Positions 20,755 through 30,658 of a stretch of 64,000 nt of DNA are shown piece after piece. Numbering within the stretch: position 1 is the first letter of the stretch; each line of letters starts with the position of its first letter. The notes beneath the pieces were generated by a model, which was not told the DNA's origin, made no database searches, and saw only the letters and a program-made list of their open reading frames with translations. A program made the translations under genes and the position numbers. The DNA is from Acetobacter orleanensis (GTDB lineage: Bacteria; Pseudomonadota; Alphaproteobacteria; Acetobacterales; Acetobacteraceae), in NCBI RefSeq assembly GCF_001581005.1, contig NZ_LHZV01000067.1, positions 248,001 through 312,000 of the forward strand, written 5' to 3'.

Positions 20755-21791
20755 GGTTTGATCTGCTGCCACAAGTCCAGATCAAACAGCTCTTCAACCG
20801 GTTGTGCCTTGCGCAGAAGTCCCTGCTCGACCTCAAAATCCTGCAACTGGCGCACACCACCCACAATACGTGTCGGGTCGCTTACAAAACGGGATGCTGA
20901 GCCTTCCAGCGCTTTCTTCATGACATCTTCACTCAGGATACCGCCACCCAGTGCTTTGGTTACAAAAGGAACGGCATCGTCAGAGTGCGTCGCCAGCAAC
21001 GTGGTCGCCCGCACAAACAGACTGCCAAGCGTTTTGGCCCACTCTTGCCTCTCCGGCGCGCCCGGATTGACGATAGCCAGCACTGAACCCGGCTGATCAG
21101 GCAACAGATCGTGCCCGCTGGCGAGTGTTCTGACATCTTTCAGGCGGCTACGCACGACCGTCAGAGCCGGTTCTCTCAGGACGGCCGCATCAACTGCGCC
21201 AGCTAGAAAAGCTTGCTGCGCTGCATCAATATCCACACCAACAATAGTAACGGCAGACGCCACGGGATTAACCCCTTCCCGCTTTTGCAGCCAGAACCGC
21301 AGCAGACTATCAGGCACAGACCCGGGAGGCTGGGCTGCAATCCGCAGCAGGCGAGACTGCGCCTGTCTGAACTTTTCAAGCACGCTTTTCAGAGCCTCCG
21401 CCGACAGGCCGCCTTCTGCTCCCGCCGGGAGTGCAGCACTTAAAGCGCCACGAGACACAACCTCAAGTTCCTCAACAGAGGCTGCCGTCACAACTTTAAC
21501 ATCCGCACCGTGCGCCCGCGCTTGCAGGAGCGGCAGAACGCCCGCCACGTAAGCGTCAATCCGGCCGGAGACCAGCGCCTGTATCGCCTGTGGCCCGGAG
21601 GTAAAGCGCACAAGAGTCAGGTCCAGCCCAGCATCCTTCGCCCAGCCTTTTCCGTCCAGAACAAACAATGCGGAAGAACCCAGCACCGGAATGTAGCCAA
21701 TCCGCACCGGCGTACCAGCCTGCGCCACACCACTCAGCACAGAGAGGGCCAGCACAGCTAAAACCATCACTCGGGAAAAGAACCGTTTCAT
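20751..21791 (-). CDS. ABC substrate-binding protein, SsuA/NMT1-like
   Basis: 346 residues with a clear signal peptide (MKRFFSRVMVLAVLALSVLS, cleavage likely after AQA). The mature start, VRIGYIPVLGSSALFVLDGKGWAKDAG, and the later GPQAIQALVSGRIDAYVAG are typical of NMT1/SsuA/TauA periplasmic binding proteins. It captures the substrate in the periplasm for the coupled permease and ATPase. It is the first gene of the operon; an upstream TTGACA (minus strand, 21855-21860) may be the -35 element, but a good -10 is not evident. The ligand class (aliphatic sulfonate, taurine, nitrate or other) cannot be settled from sequence. Confidence 0.88.
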   Translation of the reverse strand: MKRFFSRVMVLAVLALSVLSGVAQAGTPVRIGYIPVLGSSALFVLDGKGWAKDAGLDLTLVRFTSGPQAIQALVSGRIDAYVAGVLPLLQARAHGADVKVVTAASVEELEVVSRGALSAALPAGAEGGLSAEALKSVLEKFRQAQSRLLRIAAQPPGSVPDSLLRFWLQKREGVNPVASAVTIVGVDIDAAQQAFLAGAVDAAVLREPALTVVRSRLKDVRTLASGHDLLPDQPGSVLAIVNPGAPERQEWAKTLGSLFVRATTLLATHSDDAVPFVTKALGGGILSEDVMKKALEGSASRFVSDPTRIVGGVRQLQDFEVEQGLLRKAQPVEELFDLDLWQQIKP

Positions 21792-22352
21792 TTTACCACC
21801 ACGCTAAGCAGAAGCGTTTAATACCATACTTAGTAGTGTTAAAATTCTATATCCTGTCAACATCGCTTTTTAATCGTATTTACGTCACTTGTGAATTTCG
21901 CGATTATTTTTCGTGATTAAAAAATGGAATATTTGCAGTGGAATTGCTCCCACAGCAGCACGCTGGGGCTCCCGACATCCCGGATTTATTGATTCTTGGC
22001 CATATGCATTGCTGCCGCTCGATCCGAGCCAGCGCAGCAAGTTGCCACCCTTTCTACGAAATACGGCTTTTCCAGCTATATAGCTGCTGGGTTACCATGC
22101 TCTCTTCATGCGGCGACGACATGGAATCAAAGACGCCTCGCCTCGTTAAAGGAACTTCGCGCCACGAGCTTATGGAAGCCTTGCAGCACGGCTCGGAAAG
22201 ACCGAAAAAATTCTTGCTTGATTCATCGTCAGCTTTCTGACGACACAGGCAGATCTTGCGACCTCCCCAATACAGCCAAAAGGACGGAGCAAAACTCAAC
22301 ATCCAAGCTGATAAAACATCCACTAAGGTGTGAACGCCTCTGCCAGAAAGGC
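21792..22352. other. 560-bp region without a recognisable gene
   Basis: The first 140 bp are strikingly AT-rich and probably hold the promoter of the ABC operon. The remainder (about 21935-22340) has normal composition but no open frame that looks like a known protein. It contains a 14-bp perfect palindrome CAGCTATATAGCTG (22073-22086), a 7-bp inverted repeat TTGCTGC/GCAGCAA near 22009-22040, and a TCTGCC/GGCAGA hairpin just before the rplQ terminator. I found no signature of tmRNA, RNase P RNA, SRP RNA or tRNA. It could be a decayed gene or an unannotated small RNA. Confidence 0.5.
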
Positions 22353-22386
22353 AGAAGAGGCCGACATGCAAGCGTCGGCCTCTTTA
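22353..22386 (-). terminator. terminator of the alpha (rpoA-rplQ) operon
   Basis: A perfect 11-bp stem AAGAGGCCGAC/GTCGGCCTCTT has an 8-nt loop. It lies 18 bp past the rplQ stop and closes the long ribosomal block. The U-tail is short. Confidence 0.8.
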
Positions 22387-22403
22387 CTCAAAATCTGGAA
22401 GCC

Positions 22404-22829
22404 TTAGGCTGCCAGATCGTGAGCTTCCGTCACTTCCGGGCGAGGGCCGCTATCCTGACCCTTCGCGCTGATATCGCGGTCGACCAGTTCGATCACAGCC
22501 ATATCAGCAGCATCGCCATAGCGCACGCCAGCGCGCATCACGCGGGAATACCCACCGGTGCGGCCTTTGTAACGGTCAGCAACCGCAGAGAACAGTTTCT
22601 TCACGATCACTTCGTCACGCAGCATGGCATAAGCCTGACGACGAGCGTGCAGATCACCCCGTTTGCCCAGCGTAATCAGCTTTTCGACGACGGGACGCAG
22701 TTCCTTCGCCTTGGGCAGAGTGGTCGTGATCTGCTCGTGTTTGATGAGAGCAACGGCCATGTTGCGAAACATTGCCGCGCGGTGAGAAGAGGTTACGCCG
22801 AGCTTTCTGCCGGCCATCCGGTGACGCAT
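22404..22829 (-). CDS. rplQ: 50S ribosomal protein L17
   Basis: 141 residues. The N-terminus [20 protein letters not shown] and the following [20 protein letters not shown] are diagnostic for L17. The protein sits near the peptide exit tunnel. It is the last gene of the alpha operon, 30 bp after rpoA, and is followed by a strong terminator. The C-terminal extension ([20 protein letters not shown]) is acidic and typical of alphaproteobacterial versions. AGGA lies 9 bp before the ATG. Confidence 0.97.
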   Translation of the reverse strand: MRHRMAGRKLGVTSSHRAAMFRNMAVALIKHEQITTTLPKAKELRPVVEKLITLGKRGDLHARRQAYAMLRDEVIVKKLFSAVADRYKGRTGGYSRVMRAGVRYGDAADMAVIELVDRDISAKGQDSGPRPEVTEAHDLAA

Positions 22830-22859
22830 AGTTCAGTTCCTAGTCAATGAGATATGGAC

Positions 22860-23879
22860 TTAGAACGGCTCATCAAGCCGCTTTGCCAGATCTTCGATAT
22901 TTTCCGGCGGCCATGCCGGCACATTCATACCCAGCGAAAGCCCCATGGAGGTCAGGACTTCCTTAATCTCGTTCAGAGACTTACGTCCAAAGTTCGGAGT
23001 GCGCAGCATTTCCTGCTCGCTCTTCTGGACCAGATCCCCGATGTAGATGATGTTGTCGTTCTTCAGGCAGTTTGCGCTACGAACAGACAGTTCAAGCTCA
23101 TCAACCTTACGGAGCAGGTTCCGGTTGAAGGGCAGATCATCCTGCGGTTCTTCAGCCTGAACCGGACGCGGCTCGTCAAAGTTAATGAACAACTGCAACT
23201 GATCCTGAAGGATTCGTGCAGCAAGAGCAACAGCATCTTCCGGCGTGATGGCGCCGTTCGTTTCCACCGTCAGCAGCAGCTTGTCAAAGTCAGTCACCTG
23301 CCCAACACGGGTCGGCTCCACTTTGTAAGAGACGCGCTTGACGGGAGAATAGATGGCGTCAACCGGAATAAGACCAATCGGCGCGTCTTCCGGGCGGTTC
23401 GCAGCGGCAGGGACATACCCTTTGCCCATGTTTACCACAAATTCCATGCCCAGCTTCACACCGTCATCCAGTGTGCACAGCACCAGATCAGGATTCATGA
23501 CTTCAATGTCATGCCCTGTCTGGATCTGGCCAGCACGCACTTCACCGGGGCCAGTCGCCGTCAGCACCATGCGCTTCGGCCCTTCACCATGCATACGCAG
23601 CGCGAGCTGTTTGATGTTCAGGACAATGTCCGTCACATCTTCCCGCACACCAGCAACGGAAGAGAATTCATGCAGGACGCCGTCAATCTGCACGGCCGTA
23701 ACAGCAGCCCCCTGCAGGGAAGACAACAGCACACGACGCAGGGCGTTTCCCAGTGTCATACCAAAACCGCGTTCCAGCGGTTCTGCCACAACTGTCGCAA
23801 TACGTGTCGGTTCCACACCGGATTCGACTTCAAGCTTTTCGGGCTTGATCAGAGATTGCCAGTTTTTCTGAAGGACCAA
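22860..23879 (-). CDS. rpoA: DNA-directed RNA polymerase alpha subunit
   Basis: 339 residues. The start is TTG at 23879, preceded by AAAGG; the resulting [18 protein letters not shown] is the usual alphaproteobacterial N-terminus, so TTG is probably genuine. The N-terminal assembly domain ([20 protein letters not shown]) and the C-terminal domain ([37 protein letters not shown]), which contacts UP elements and activators, are both complete. It lies between rpsK and rplQ, as in the conserved alpha operon. The TTG start may lower its translation relative to the ribosomal proteins. Confidence 0.97.
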   Translation of the reverse strand: MVLQKNWQSLIKPEKLEVESGVEPTRIATVVAEPLERGFGMTLGNALRRVLLSSLQGAAVTAVQIDGVLHEFSSVAGVREDVTDIVLNIKQLALRMHGEGPKRMVLTATGPGEVRAGQIQTGHDIEVMNPDLVLCTLDDGVKLGMEFVVNMGKGYVPAAANRPEDAPIGLIPVDAIYSPVKRVSYKVEPTRVGQVTDFDKLLLTVETNGAITPEDAVALAARILQDQLQLFINFDEPRPVQAEEPQDDLPFNRNLLRKVDELELSVRSANCLKNDNIIYIGDLVQKSEQEMLRTPNFGRKSLNEIKEVLTSMGLSLGMNVPAWPPENIEDLAKRLDEPF

Positions 23880-23992
23880 GGTACCGGCCTTTCAATATGA
23901 AAAAACACTGCGGATCGCAGCGATTTCTCCGAAAATTAACAGAACAGCGAAAAGACGGCGGCTACTATACCGTAGCCGCACAGCCTTAATGC

Positions 23993-24385
23993 TTAGACGC
24001 GACGACGCTTACGAGGGCGGCAGCCGTTGTGCGGCACCGGCGTCATGTCACGGATAGAGGTAATGGAAAAACCGACAGCCTGCAGAGCGCGCAGGGCGCT
24101 TTCACGCCCTGACCCGGGACCGGATACTTCGATTTCCAGCGTTTCCATGCCGTGTTCACGGGCCTTACGGCCTGCATCTTCAGCAGCAACCTGCGCCGCA
24201 TACGGCGTAGACTTACGGGAGCCTTTGAAGCCCTGAGCACCAGCGGAAGACCAGGAGATAGCATTCCCCTGCGCATCAGAGATGGTGATCATGGTGTTGT
24301 TAAACGTGGACAGAACATGTGCCACGCCAGAAATAATGTTCTTGCGCTCTTTTTTACGAATACGCGGTGTAGCGGCTTTCGCCAT
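23993..24385 (-). CDS. rpsK: 30S ribosomal protein S11
   Basis: 130 residues. [21 protein letters not shown] and the C-terminal [13 protein letters not shown] are S11 hallmarks. It binds 16S rRNA at the platform, near the mRNA exit. It follows rpsM by 67 bp. The 113-bp gap to rpoA contains a GCGGCTAC/GTAGCCGC hairpin (23958-23979), a possible processing site. rpsD, which often lies between rpsK and rpoA in enterics, is absent here, as is usual in alphaproteobacteria. Confidence 0.97.
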   Translation of the reverse strand: MAKAATPRIRKKERKNIISGVAHVLSTFNNTMITISDAQGNAISWSSAGAQGFKGSRKSTPYAAQVAAEDAGRKAREHGMETLEIEVSGPGSGRESALRALQAVGFSITSIRDMTPVPHNGCRPRKRRRV

Positions 24386-24452
24386 TGTTTTCCTACCTCA
24401 GTCCCTGCCCAGAAGCCCGCAAAAGCCGTCCGGAAATCCTCAAAAAATCAGA

Positions 24453-24830
24453 TTAACGCGTGGCTTTCTTCTTACCAGCGATAGCCACAGCCTTACCCTT
24501 ACGTGTACGGGCGTTGGTGTGGGTTCTCTGACCATGCACCGGCAGGCCACGACGATGACGAAGACCGCGGTAGCACCCCAGATCCATCAGGCGCTTGATG
24601 TTCATTGCGACTTCACGACGCAGATCACCTTCAACCCGATAGTCGGTGTCGATCACTTCGCGCAGCTTTGCGATTTCGTCATCGCTCAGCTCGTTCACGC
24701 GCTTTGCGTCGGCAATACCAACTTTCTCGCAGATCTGAGCCGCTTTGGTTGCGCCAATTCCGTAAATATACTGAAGCCCGATAACAACCCGTTTGTTCGT
24801 CGGGACATTCACGCCGGCAATACGTGCCAC
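24453..24830 (-). CDS. rpsM: 30S ribosomal protein S13
   Basis: 125 residues from a GTG start at 24830 with AGGAG 8 bp upstream. [20 protein letters not shown] and [20 protein letters not shown] are diagnostic. It contacts tRNA in the P site and the subunit bridge B1. It begins the alpha operon, 138 bp after adk. rpmJ (L36) is not between secY and rpsM, consistent with alphaproteobacteria, where rpmJ is elsewhere. The gap holds a GTGGCCG/CGGCCAC hairpin (24903-24926). Confidence 0.97.
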   Translation of the reverse strand: MARIAGVNVPTNKRVVIGLQYIYGIGATKAAQICEKVGIADAKRVNELSDDEIAKLREVIDTDYRVEGDLRREVAMNIKRLMDLGCYRGLRHRRGLPVHGQRTHTNARTRKGKAVAIAGKKKATR

Positions 24831-24968
24831 GCTTTACACTCCTGTCGGTTCAACTCGCTGGTCGAACACTACTGGCATCCATGGGGATGCATGATTTCAA
24901 TCAGTGGCCGCGAAATATACCGGCCACCCGCACAAGTCAACGAAAACAGATCACTTTTTCGTGAGCTG

Positions 24969-25619
24969 TTACTTTCCCGCCATGACAGCTTCAATGTCTG
25001 CCGTGACCTGAGCGGTCGAAAGCATTCCATTTATTTTATAAAGCCGTCCGGTTTTTTCGTAAAAAGGAAGAATCGGAGCCGTCAGTTTCCGATATTCCTT
25101 CAGGCGCTCCACAACTGTTTCACGCTTGTCGTCCGCCCGGCGCGTGAACTCATGACTGCCGCACACATCACACTCACCGGCCTTCTTAGGAGGCTTGGAG
25201 ACTTCGTTGTACGTCGCGCCACACTTGCTGCACGTAAAGCGTCCGGAGATTCGGTCTGCCAGAATGTCCTCATCAACATCCAAAAACAGAACCACATCTA
25301 TTTTTTTATTCTCGGCAGAAAGCATTTTGTCCAGCGCGTCAGCCTGCCCAAGTGTGCGCGGGAATCCATCCAAGATGAATCCTTTCGCGCAATCAGGCTG
25401 CCCGATGCGGGAATGCAGCATGGCGATAATCAACTCATCCGGCACCAACCGCCCGGCATCCATGAGTGATTTCGCCTGTTTGCCGATGTCCGAGCCACGT
25501 GCCACCTCGGCCCGTAGCATGTCACCTGTTGAAATCTGCACCAGACCGTACTGCTCTTCCAGCCGCTTGGACTGCGTTCCCTTCCCGGCACCGGGAGGGC
25601 CCAGAAAAATCACGTTCAT
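24969..25619 (-). CDS. adk: adenylate kinase, zinc-lid type
   Basis: 216 residues. It interconverts ATP plus AMP with two ADP in the cytoplasm. The P-loop GPPGAGKGT is at residues 7-15, the AMP-binding DGFPRT at 84-89, and the lid at about 122-160 carries four cysteines (130, 133, 150, 153) in a CxxC...CxxC arrangement that binds structural zinc. Its ATG overlaps the secY stop by 4 bp, the conserved secY-adk coupling of the spc operon end. Confidence 0.97.
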   Translation of the reverse strand: MNVIFLGPPGAGKGTQSKRLEEQYGLVQISTGDMLRAEVARGSDIGKQAKSLMDAGRLVPDELIIAMLHSRIGQPDCAKGFILDGFPRTLGQADALDKMLSAENKKIDVVLFLDVDEDILADRISGRFTCSKCGATYNEVSKPPKKAGECDVCGSHEFTRRADDKRETVVERLKEYRKLTAPILPFYEKTGRLYKINGMLSTAQVTADIEAVMAGK

Positions 25620-26974
25620 CGCCTGATAACCCTCTGCTTCTTGCTACCACGGGAGCGACGCATCAGCCCCTGATACTGATGGGCAACAAGATGCGACTGG
25701 ACTTGTGTTACGGTATCAATCGTTACCGAGACAATAATGATCAGACTTGTTCCGCCAAAATAGAACGGGACGTTGTAACGGCTGATCAGAATTTGCGGCA
25801 GCAAACAGACAAGAACCATATACGCGGCGCCAATTGTCGTCAGACGCGTGAGGATTTTGTCGAAATACGTCGCCGTTGCCGCACCGGGACGAATCCCGGG
25901 AATAAAGCCCCCCTGCTTGCGCAGGTTATCCGCCGTCTCTGCCGGATTGAACGTGACGGCCGCATAGAAATACGAGAAAAATACGATCATGGCGGCATAA
26001 AACAGCATGTAAAGCGGCTGTCCCTGCCCCAGTTCCTCGCCCAGAAACGAGAGCCAGCCCGGCATGGATTTGCCGTTCATAAAGCCTGAGATCGTCACCG
26101 GAATCAGCAGCACGGAGGACGCAAAAATCGGCGGAATGACGCCGGCTGTATTTACTTTCAGAGGCATGTGGGTGGTATCCCCCCCAAACATTCTCTGCCC
26201 TACCTGACGCTTGGGATACTGAATGACCACACGCCGCTGCGCCTGCTCCATGAAGACGATGAACGTAATCGTCACCGCAGCCAGAACAAGAAAGACCAGC
26301 ACGAAGAAGGGCGAAAGAGCCCCTGTGTACCCAAGCTGAAAGAGGCTTGCCATGGCGTGCGGCAAGTTGGCCACAATACCAGCAAAAATGATCAGCGAGA
26401 TCCCATTTCCCACACCGCGGGACGTAATCTGCTCACCCAGCCACATCAGGAACATGGTGCCACCAACAAGGGTAATCACGCATGAAACCAGAAAGAATAC
26501 ACCGGGATGTACAACAGCAGACCCTGCCGCACTTTGCATATTCTCAAGCCCGACAGCAATGCCGTAAGCCTGAAACAAAGCAATAAACACAGTAAGATAG
26601 CGCGTGTACTGATTAAGCTTTTTACGTCCCTGCTCGCCCTCTTTCTTCAGGGCTTCCAGTGACGGCACGGCGGTCGACATCAACTGCACAATAATCGAAG
26701 CAGAGATATACGGCATGATGTTCAGGGCAAAAACGGTCATACGCCCGAGCGCACCACCTGTGAACATGTTGAACATGCCCAGAATACCGCCCTGATGCTG
26801 GGCCAGTAACTGCCCCATGACCGTAGCATCCACACCCGGAACCGGAATGTATGTGCCGAGACGGTAAATAATCAGCGCACCAAGGGTGAACCAAATCCGT
26901 TTTTTGAGTTCGGTTGCCTTGGCAAAGGAGCCCACATTAAAGTTGGCAGCCAGCTGTTCGGCCGCGGAAGCCAT
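25616..26974 (-). CDS. secY: preprotein translocase subunit SecY
   Basis: 452 residues with ten membrane spans. The N-terminal region FAKATELKKRIWFTLGALII, the loop GTYIPVPGVDA and the cytoplasmic loop region near EGEQGRKKLNQYTRYLTV are typical. It forms the protein-conducting channel of the inner membrane with SecE and SecG. It follows rplO in the spc operon after a 136-bp gap with a 12-bp hairpin (27073-27101), and is translationally coupled to adk. AAAGGA precedes the ATG. Confidence 0.97.
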   Translation of the reverse strand: MASAAEQLAANFNVGSFAKATELKKRIWFTLGALIIYRLGTYIPVPGVDATVMGQLLAQHQGGILGMFNMFTGGALGRMTVFALNIMPYISASIIVQLMSTAVPSLEALKKEGEQGRKKLNQYTRYLTVFIALFQAYGIAVGLENMQSAAGSAVVHPGVFFLVSCVITLVGGTMFLMWLGEQITSRGVGNGISLIIFAGIVANLPHAMASLFQLGYTGALSPFFVLVFLVLAAVTITFIVFMEQAQRRVVIQYPKRQVGQRMFGGDTTHMPLKVNTAGVIPPIFASSVLLIPVTISGFMNGKSMPGWLSFLGEELGQGQPLYMLFYAAMIVFFSYFYAAVTFNPAETADNLRKQGGFIPGIRPGAATATYFDKILTRLTTIGAAYMVLVCLLPQILISRYNVPFYFGGTSLIIIVSVTIDTVTQVQSHLVAHQYQGLMRRSRGSKKQRVIRR

Positions 26975-27072
26975 GCATCCGTCCTTTCACACAAACAGCG
27001 CCACCACATAACGCGGGACGCTGTCATGATAGTCTAAGAGTTAACCCAGACCACATCTGGAGACGAATCTGC

Positions 27073-27101
27073 CAGAAGAACAGTACAGGACTGTCCTTCT
27101 G
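27073..27101 (-). other. intercistronic hairpin between rplO and secY
   Basis: CAGAAGAACAGT and ACTGTCCTTCTG pair over 12 bp (one wobble) around an ACAGG loop. There is no T-tract on either side, so an mRNA processing or stability element is more likely than a terminator. Confidence 0.5.
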
Positions 27102-27110
27102 ACCGAAACA

Positions 27111-27602
27111 TCAGGATGCGCTGGCTTCAGCAGCCTTAGGAGCCACCAGGACCTTAATGGACCCACCAGCCTTTTCGATTGCTGCAACTGCAGAAGCAGA
27201 CGCACCAGACACTTCGAACGTGGCAGCGCGGGTCAATTCGCCTTCAGCCAGAATACGCACACCGGCATATTTACCCGTGCCGATCAGACCAGCATTTTTC
27301 AGCGTTTCTTCCGTGACGGCAGCGTTAGCTTCAAGTTTGCCCTCAGCAAAGGCTTTCTCAATCGCACCGAGGTTAACCGGCGCATAAACCTTGCGGAAGA
27401 TGTTCTTAAAGCCGCGCTTCGGCAGACGACGGTAGATAGGCAGCTGACCACCCTCAAAGCCGTTCAGGGACACGCCTTCACGTGCTTTCTGCCCCTTCAC
27501 ACCTTTACCGGACGTCTTGCCCTTACCAGAACCGATACCACGACCGAGACGTTTTTTGCGATAACGAGAGCCTTCGTTATCACGCAGTTCGTTCAGATTC
27601 AT
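27111..27602 (-). CDS. rplO: 50S ribosomal protein L15
   Basis: 163 residues. [20 protein letters not shown] and the glycine-rich [20 protein letters not shown] stretch are diagnostic of L15, an assembly protein of the large subunit. It starts 1 bp after the rpmD stop, with GGAGG upstream. The C-terminus has an Ala-rich tail ([10 protein letters not shown]). Confidence 0.97.
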   Translation of the reverse strand: MNLNELRDNEGSRYRKKRLGRGIGSGKGKTSGKGVKGQKAREGVSLNGFEGGQLPIYRRLPKRGFKNIFRKVYAPVNLGAIEKAFAEGKLEANAAVTEETLKNAGLIGTGKYAGVRILAEGELTRAATFEVSGASASAVAAIEKAGGSIKVLVAPKAAEASAS

Positions 27603-27603
27603 A

Positions 27604-27789
27604 TCAATCCTCCACCTTCACAAGGTGGGCCACCTTACGGACCATACCGCGGGTTGAGGGGGTGTCTTCCAACACCCGCTCACGACCGATCTTGTTCAGG
27701 CCAAGACCCACAAGGGTCTCTTTCTGACCAGGCTTGCGACCGTTACCGGAAGCAATCTGGATGACTTTAAAGGTTTTCGCCTCAGACAT
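27604..27789 (-). CDS. rpmD: 50S ribosomal protein L30
   Basis: 61 residues from the ATG at 27789, which overlaps the rpsE stop by 8 bp; longer in-frame readings would run into rpsE. The sequence [20 protein letters not shown], then [20 protein letters not shown], is typical bacterial L30. It lies between rpsE and rplO in the conserved spc order. Confidence 0.96.
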   Translation of the reverse strand: MSEAKTFKVIQIASGNGRKPGQKETLVGLGLNKIGRERVLEDTPSTRGMVRKVAHLVKVED

Positions 27790-28360
27790 CTGTAGCCTCC
27801 ACAGCCGAAGCACCCTGATCGCGCTTACCGAAGATTTCAGCAACCTTCTTACCACGACGGTTTGCAACAGAACGCGGGCTAGCACACCGCTCAAGCGCCG
27901 AGAACGTCGCTTTCACCATGTTATGCGGGTTCCGCGTCCCGAGGGACTTGGCCACCACGTCATTGATGCCCAGGCTTTCGAAAACAGCGCGCATCGGGCC
28001 ACCGGCAATGATCCCCGTTCCTGCCTCAGCAGAGCGAAGGATAACCTTACCAGCGCCGAAGTGACCAGCCACATCGTGATGCAGCGTACGGCCTTCCTTC
28101 ATCGGCACACGGATCATGCCACGTTTGGCACGTTCCGTTGCCTTACGGATGGCTTCCGGCACTTCACGGGCTTTACCAGCACCATAACCCACGCGACCTT
28201 TCTGGTCACCAACGACAACCAGAGCAGCGAAGGCAAAGCGCCGACCACCCTTAACAACCTTAGCAACGCGATTGATGGTTACCAGCTTATCAACCAGTTC
28301 ATCGCCTTCGCGTTCACGATCACGGCCGCCTCGACCGCCTTCTCTTGGTTCACGAGCCAT
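27782..28360 (-). CDS. rpsE: 30S ribosomal protein S5
   Basis: 192 residues. It has an Arg/Gly/Glu-rich N-terminal extension (about residues 1-20), then the double-stranded-RNA-binding-like domain ([20 protein letters not shown]) and the C-terminal domain with [16 protein letters not shown]5 contributes to decoding accuracy and lines the mRNA entry channel. AAAGGA precedes the ATG; the gene follows rplR by 15 bp. Confidence 0.97.
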   Translation of the reverse strand: MAREPREGGRGGRDREREGDELVDKLVTINRVAKVVKGGRRFAFAALVVVGDQKGRVGYGAGKAREVPEAIRKATERAKRGMIRVPMKEGRTLHHDVAGHFGAGKVILRSAEAGTGIIAGGPMRAVFESLGINDVVAKSLGTRNPHNMVKATFSALERCASPRSVANRRGKKVAEIFGKRDQGASAVEATDV

Positions 28361-28375
28361 TACGTGATCCTTTCC

Positions 28376-28738
28376 TCAGAAGGAGAGACCGCCCTCACGG
28401 GCAGCCTCCGCCAGGGCTTTCACGCGCCCATGATAAAGATACGACCCCCTGTCGAAAACAACCTGGGAGACGCCGGCAGCCACAGCACGCTGCGCAACAA
28501 GTTTACCAACAGCGCCAGCGCTGTCCTTGTTGCCGCCGCTTTTCAGAGACGGACGGAGTTCTTTATCCAGACTGGAAGCGGCAGCAAGGGTGCATCCACG
28601 CACGTCATCAATGACCTGTGCATAGATGTTCTTGCCAGACCGGAAGACCGACAGACGCGGACGACCACCAGCCTTGCGACGGAGCTGAAAACGCAGGCGA
28701 GCACGCCGACGGTTCCGCAGTTCCTGCTGAGTGCTCAT
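28376..28738 (-). CDS. rplR: 50S ribosomal protein L18
   Basis: 120 residues. [20 protein letters not shown] and the C-terminal [20 protein letters not shown] are diagnostic. L18 binds 5S rRNA in the central protuberance together with L5. Its ATG overlaps the rplF stop by one base (TAATG), a tight coupling. Confidence 0.97.
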   Translation of the reverse strand: MSTQQELRNRRRARLRFQLRRKAGGRPRLSVFRSGKNIYAQVIDDVRGCTLAAASSLDKELRPSLKSGGNKDSAGAVGKLVAQRAVAAGVSQVVFDRGSYLYHGRVKALAEAAREGGLSF

Positions 28739-29271
28739 TATTTCTTCTTGCCTTCCTTGCGACGAATGGTTTCCGTCTCATAACGCACACCTTTGCCTTT
28801 ATAGGGCTCAGGCTTACGAAAACTGCGAATATCAAGAGCAACCTGACCAACGCGCTGCTTGTCGATACCTTCGACAAGAATAGCTGTCGGACGCGGCGTG
28901 GAGATCTTGATACCCTGCGGGATCGGATAGACCACGTCGTGAGAATAGCCCAGGTTCATCACAAGATTAGAACCCTGAACCGCAGCACGATAACCGGTGC
29001 CGTTAATCTCAAGAGCCTTTGAAAACCCTTCAGAAACACCTTTAATTGCCGTGGCAATCAGAGCGCGGGTTGTACCCCACATCATACGAGCCTGCGCTGC
29101 TGTCCCAATCGGACGCACCGCAACTTTCCCGTCTGAAATTTCCGCCTCAATGTGAGAAGAAAGCGGCAGAGCGAGCTCGCCCAGCTTTCCTTTCGCCTTG
29201 AAAACACCGTCTGCAATCGAGACAGTCACCCCGGCGGGAACATCAACGGGATATTTGCCTACACGTGACAT
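28738..29271 (-). CDS. rplF: 50S ribosomal protein L6
   Basis: 177 residues. [20 protein letters not shown] and the C-terminal [20 protein letters not shown] are typical. It is a two-domain protein near the factor-binding site and the sarcin-ricin loop. GAGGAGGG lies just before the ATG. It lies between rpsH and rplR in the usual spc order. Confidence 0.97.
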   Translation of the reverse strand: MSRVGKYPVDVPAGVTVSIADGVFKAKGKLGELALPLSSHIEAEISDGKVAVRPIGTAAQARMMWGTTRALIATAIKGVSEGFSKALEINGTGYRAAVQGSNLVMNLGYSHDVVYPIPQGIKISTPRPTAILVEGIDKQRVGQVALDIRSFRKPEPYKGKGVRYETETIRRKEGKKK

Positions 29272-29281
29272 TTATCCCTCC

Positions 29282-29680
29282 TCAGAACACACGACAGAGG
29301 ACTTCACCGCCAACATTGGCAGCGCGAGCCTCGACATCAGACAATACACCACGTGGTGTGGACAGGATCGAAACCCCAAGACCAGCACGCACCCGCGGCA
29401 ATTCTTTAATTTTGGAATACACACGACGGCCCGGACGGGACACGCGCTGAATTTCCTTAATAACCGGCTCGCCTTCGGAATATTTCAGCTCAATATGCAG
29501 CTGCGTGATGCCTTTGCGGATTTCTTCGTGGGAATAGCCACGAATATAGCCTTCACGCTGCAGAGCATCGAGAACATTCGAACGCAATTTGGAAGCCGGA
29601 GACACACAGGACACATGACGTGCGCGCTGCGCGTTACGGATACGGGTGAGCATATCACCCAGCGGATCAGAAAGTGACAT
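29282..29680 (-). CDS. rpsH: 30S ribosomal protein S8
   Basis: 132 residues. [20 protein letters not shown] and the C-terminal [20 protein letters not shown] are diagnostic. S8 binds central-domain 16S rRNA, and in enterics it represses the spc operon by binding its mRNA near rplE; whether that control exists here is not visible. It lies 9 bp after rpsN. Confidence 0.97.
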   Translation of the reverse strand: MSLSDPLGDMLTRIRNAQRARHVSCVSPASKLRSNVLDALQREGYIRGYSHEEIRKGITQLHIELKYSEGEPVIKEIQRVSRPGRRVYSKIKELPRVRAGLGVSILSTPRGVLSDVEARAANVGGEVLCRVF

Positions 29681-29689
29681 TATGCGCCC

Positions 29690-29995
29690 TTACCAGCTAG
29701 CTTTGACCAGGCCCGGGATCTGCCCGTTGGACGCCAGATCACGCAGTGCAATGCGGCACAGCTCAAACTTGCGGTAGTTACCGCGAGAGCGTCCCGTAAG
29801 TTTGCAACGAAGGCGCACGCGAACGCGTGAACCATTACGCGGCAGTTCAGCCAGCTTTAAAGACGCATCAAACCGATCTTCCACAGGAAGCGAGCGGTCC
29901 ATAACAATATTCTTCAGCGCCGCACGCTTTTCCTTGTCCCGCGCAGCCATGCGTACCCGCTTGGCATTACGCGTGATGGCAGAAGTCTTAGCCAT
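29690..29995 (-). CDS. rpsN: 30S ribosomal protein S14, long zinc-free form
   Basis: 101 residues. The C-terminal block [20 protein letters not shown] and [18 protein letters not shown] is diagnostic. The length and the absence of paired CxxC motifs place it in the C-minus class that does not need zinc. GGAGG lies upstream of the ATG. It occupies the usual place between rplE and rpsH. Confidence 0.97.
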   Translation of the reverse strand: MAKTSAITRNAKRVRMAARDKEKRAALKNIVMDRSLPVEDRFDASLKLAELPRNGSRVRVRLRCKLTGRSRGNYRKFELCRIALRDLASNGQIPGLVKASW

Positions 29996-30078
29996 ATAAT
30001 TTTATCCTCCGGAACCCTTCGAAAACCTTCGACGGTTTTCCAAGACAACAACACCTGGTGACAGATACTCTATTTCAC

Positions 30079-30648
30079 TCAGGCAGCAAAGGGCAGATCG
30101 AATGCTTTAAGAAGCGCTTTTGCTTCCGCATCCGTCTTTGCACTGGTCACGAACACAACGTCCATCCCACGAACTTCGTCTACTTTATCGTAGTCGATTT
30201 CCGGGAAAACGAGCTGCTCTTTCAGACCCAGAGCAAAGTTGCCACGTCCGTCAAATCCCTTGTTCGCCGGCAAGCCACGGAAATCCCGAATGCGAGGCAT
30301 CGCGATTGTGACCAGACGATCAAGGAATTCATACATCTGCGCACGACGCAGCGTCACTTTACAACCAATCGGCAGACCTTCACGGATCTTGAAGCCAGCG
30401 ATTGCTTTCTTAGCGACAGTCTTGACCGGCTTCTGCCCTGCGATAAGCGTCATTTCAGCAACAGCGGCGTCCAGCTTTTTCTGGTCGCCCGCAGCCTCAC
30501 CAACACCCATATTCAGGACAATTTTTTCCAGCCGAGGAACCTGCATGATATTTTTGTAACCGAACTGCTCACGCAGCTTGGCACGCAATTCGGACTCATA
30601 GCGTTCCTGCATACGAGGAACGGAACGAACGCCCTTGGACTCACTCAT
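30079..30648 (-). CDS. rplE: 50S ribosomal protein L5
   Basis: 189 residues from the ATG at 30648, preceded by GAGGGGG and lying 10 bp after rplX; an upstream in-frame TTG would overlap rpl[21 protein letters not shown] and [20 protein letters not shown] are typical. L5 binds 5S rRNA and forms an intersubunit bridge. An 83-bp gap separates it from rpsN. Confidence 0.97.
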   Translation of the reverse strand: MSESKGVRSVPRMQERYESELRAKLREQFGYKNIMQVPRLEKIVLNMGVGEAAGDQKKLDAAVAEMTLIAGQKPVKTVAKKAIAGFKIREGLPIGCKVTLRRAQMYEFLDRLVTIAMPRIRDFRGLPANKGFDGRGNFALGLKEQLVFPEIDYDKVDEVRGMDVVFVTSAKTDAEAKALLKAFDLPFAA

Positions 30649-30658
30649 TCTCGCCCCC

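Noticed and set aside
21938-22352. Candidate tmRNA, RNase P RNA or SRP RNA in the gap before rplQ
   Set aside because: None of the conserved core motifs (TPsiC-like GGTTCGA, the RNase P GAGGAAAGTC core, the SRP GGAAG tetraloop region) could be found on either strand.
21996-22850. 284-codon plus-strand frame running from the gap into rplQ
   Set aside because: It crosses the rplQ terminator and then runs antisense through rplQ; the composition is not protein-like.
22853-23900. 348-codon plus-strand frame over rpoA
   Set aside because: It is the mirror of rpoA; no ribosome site or family match.
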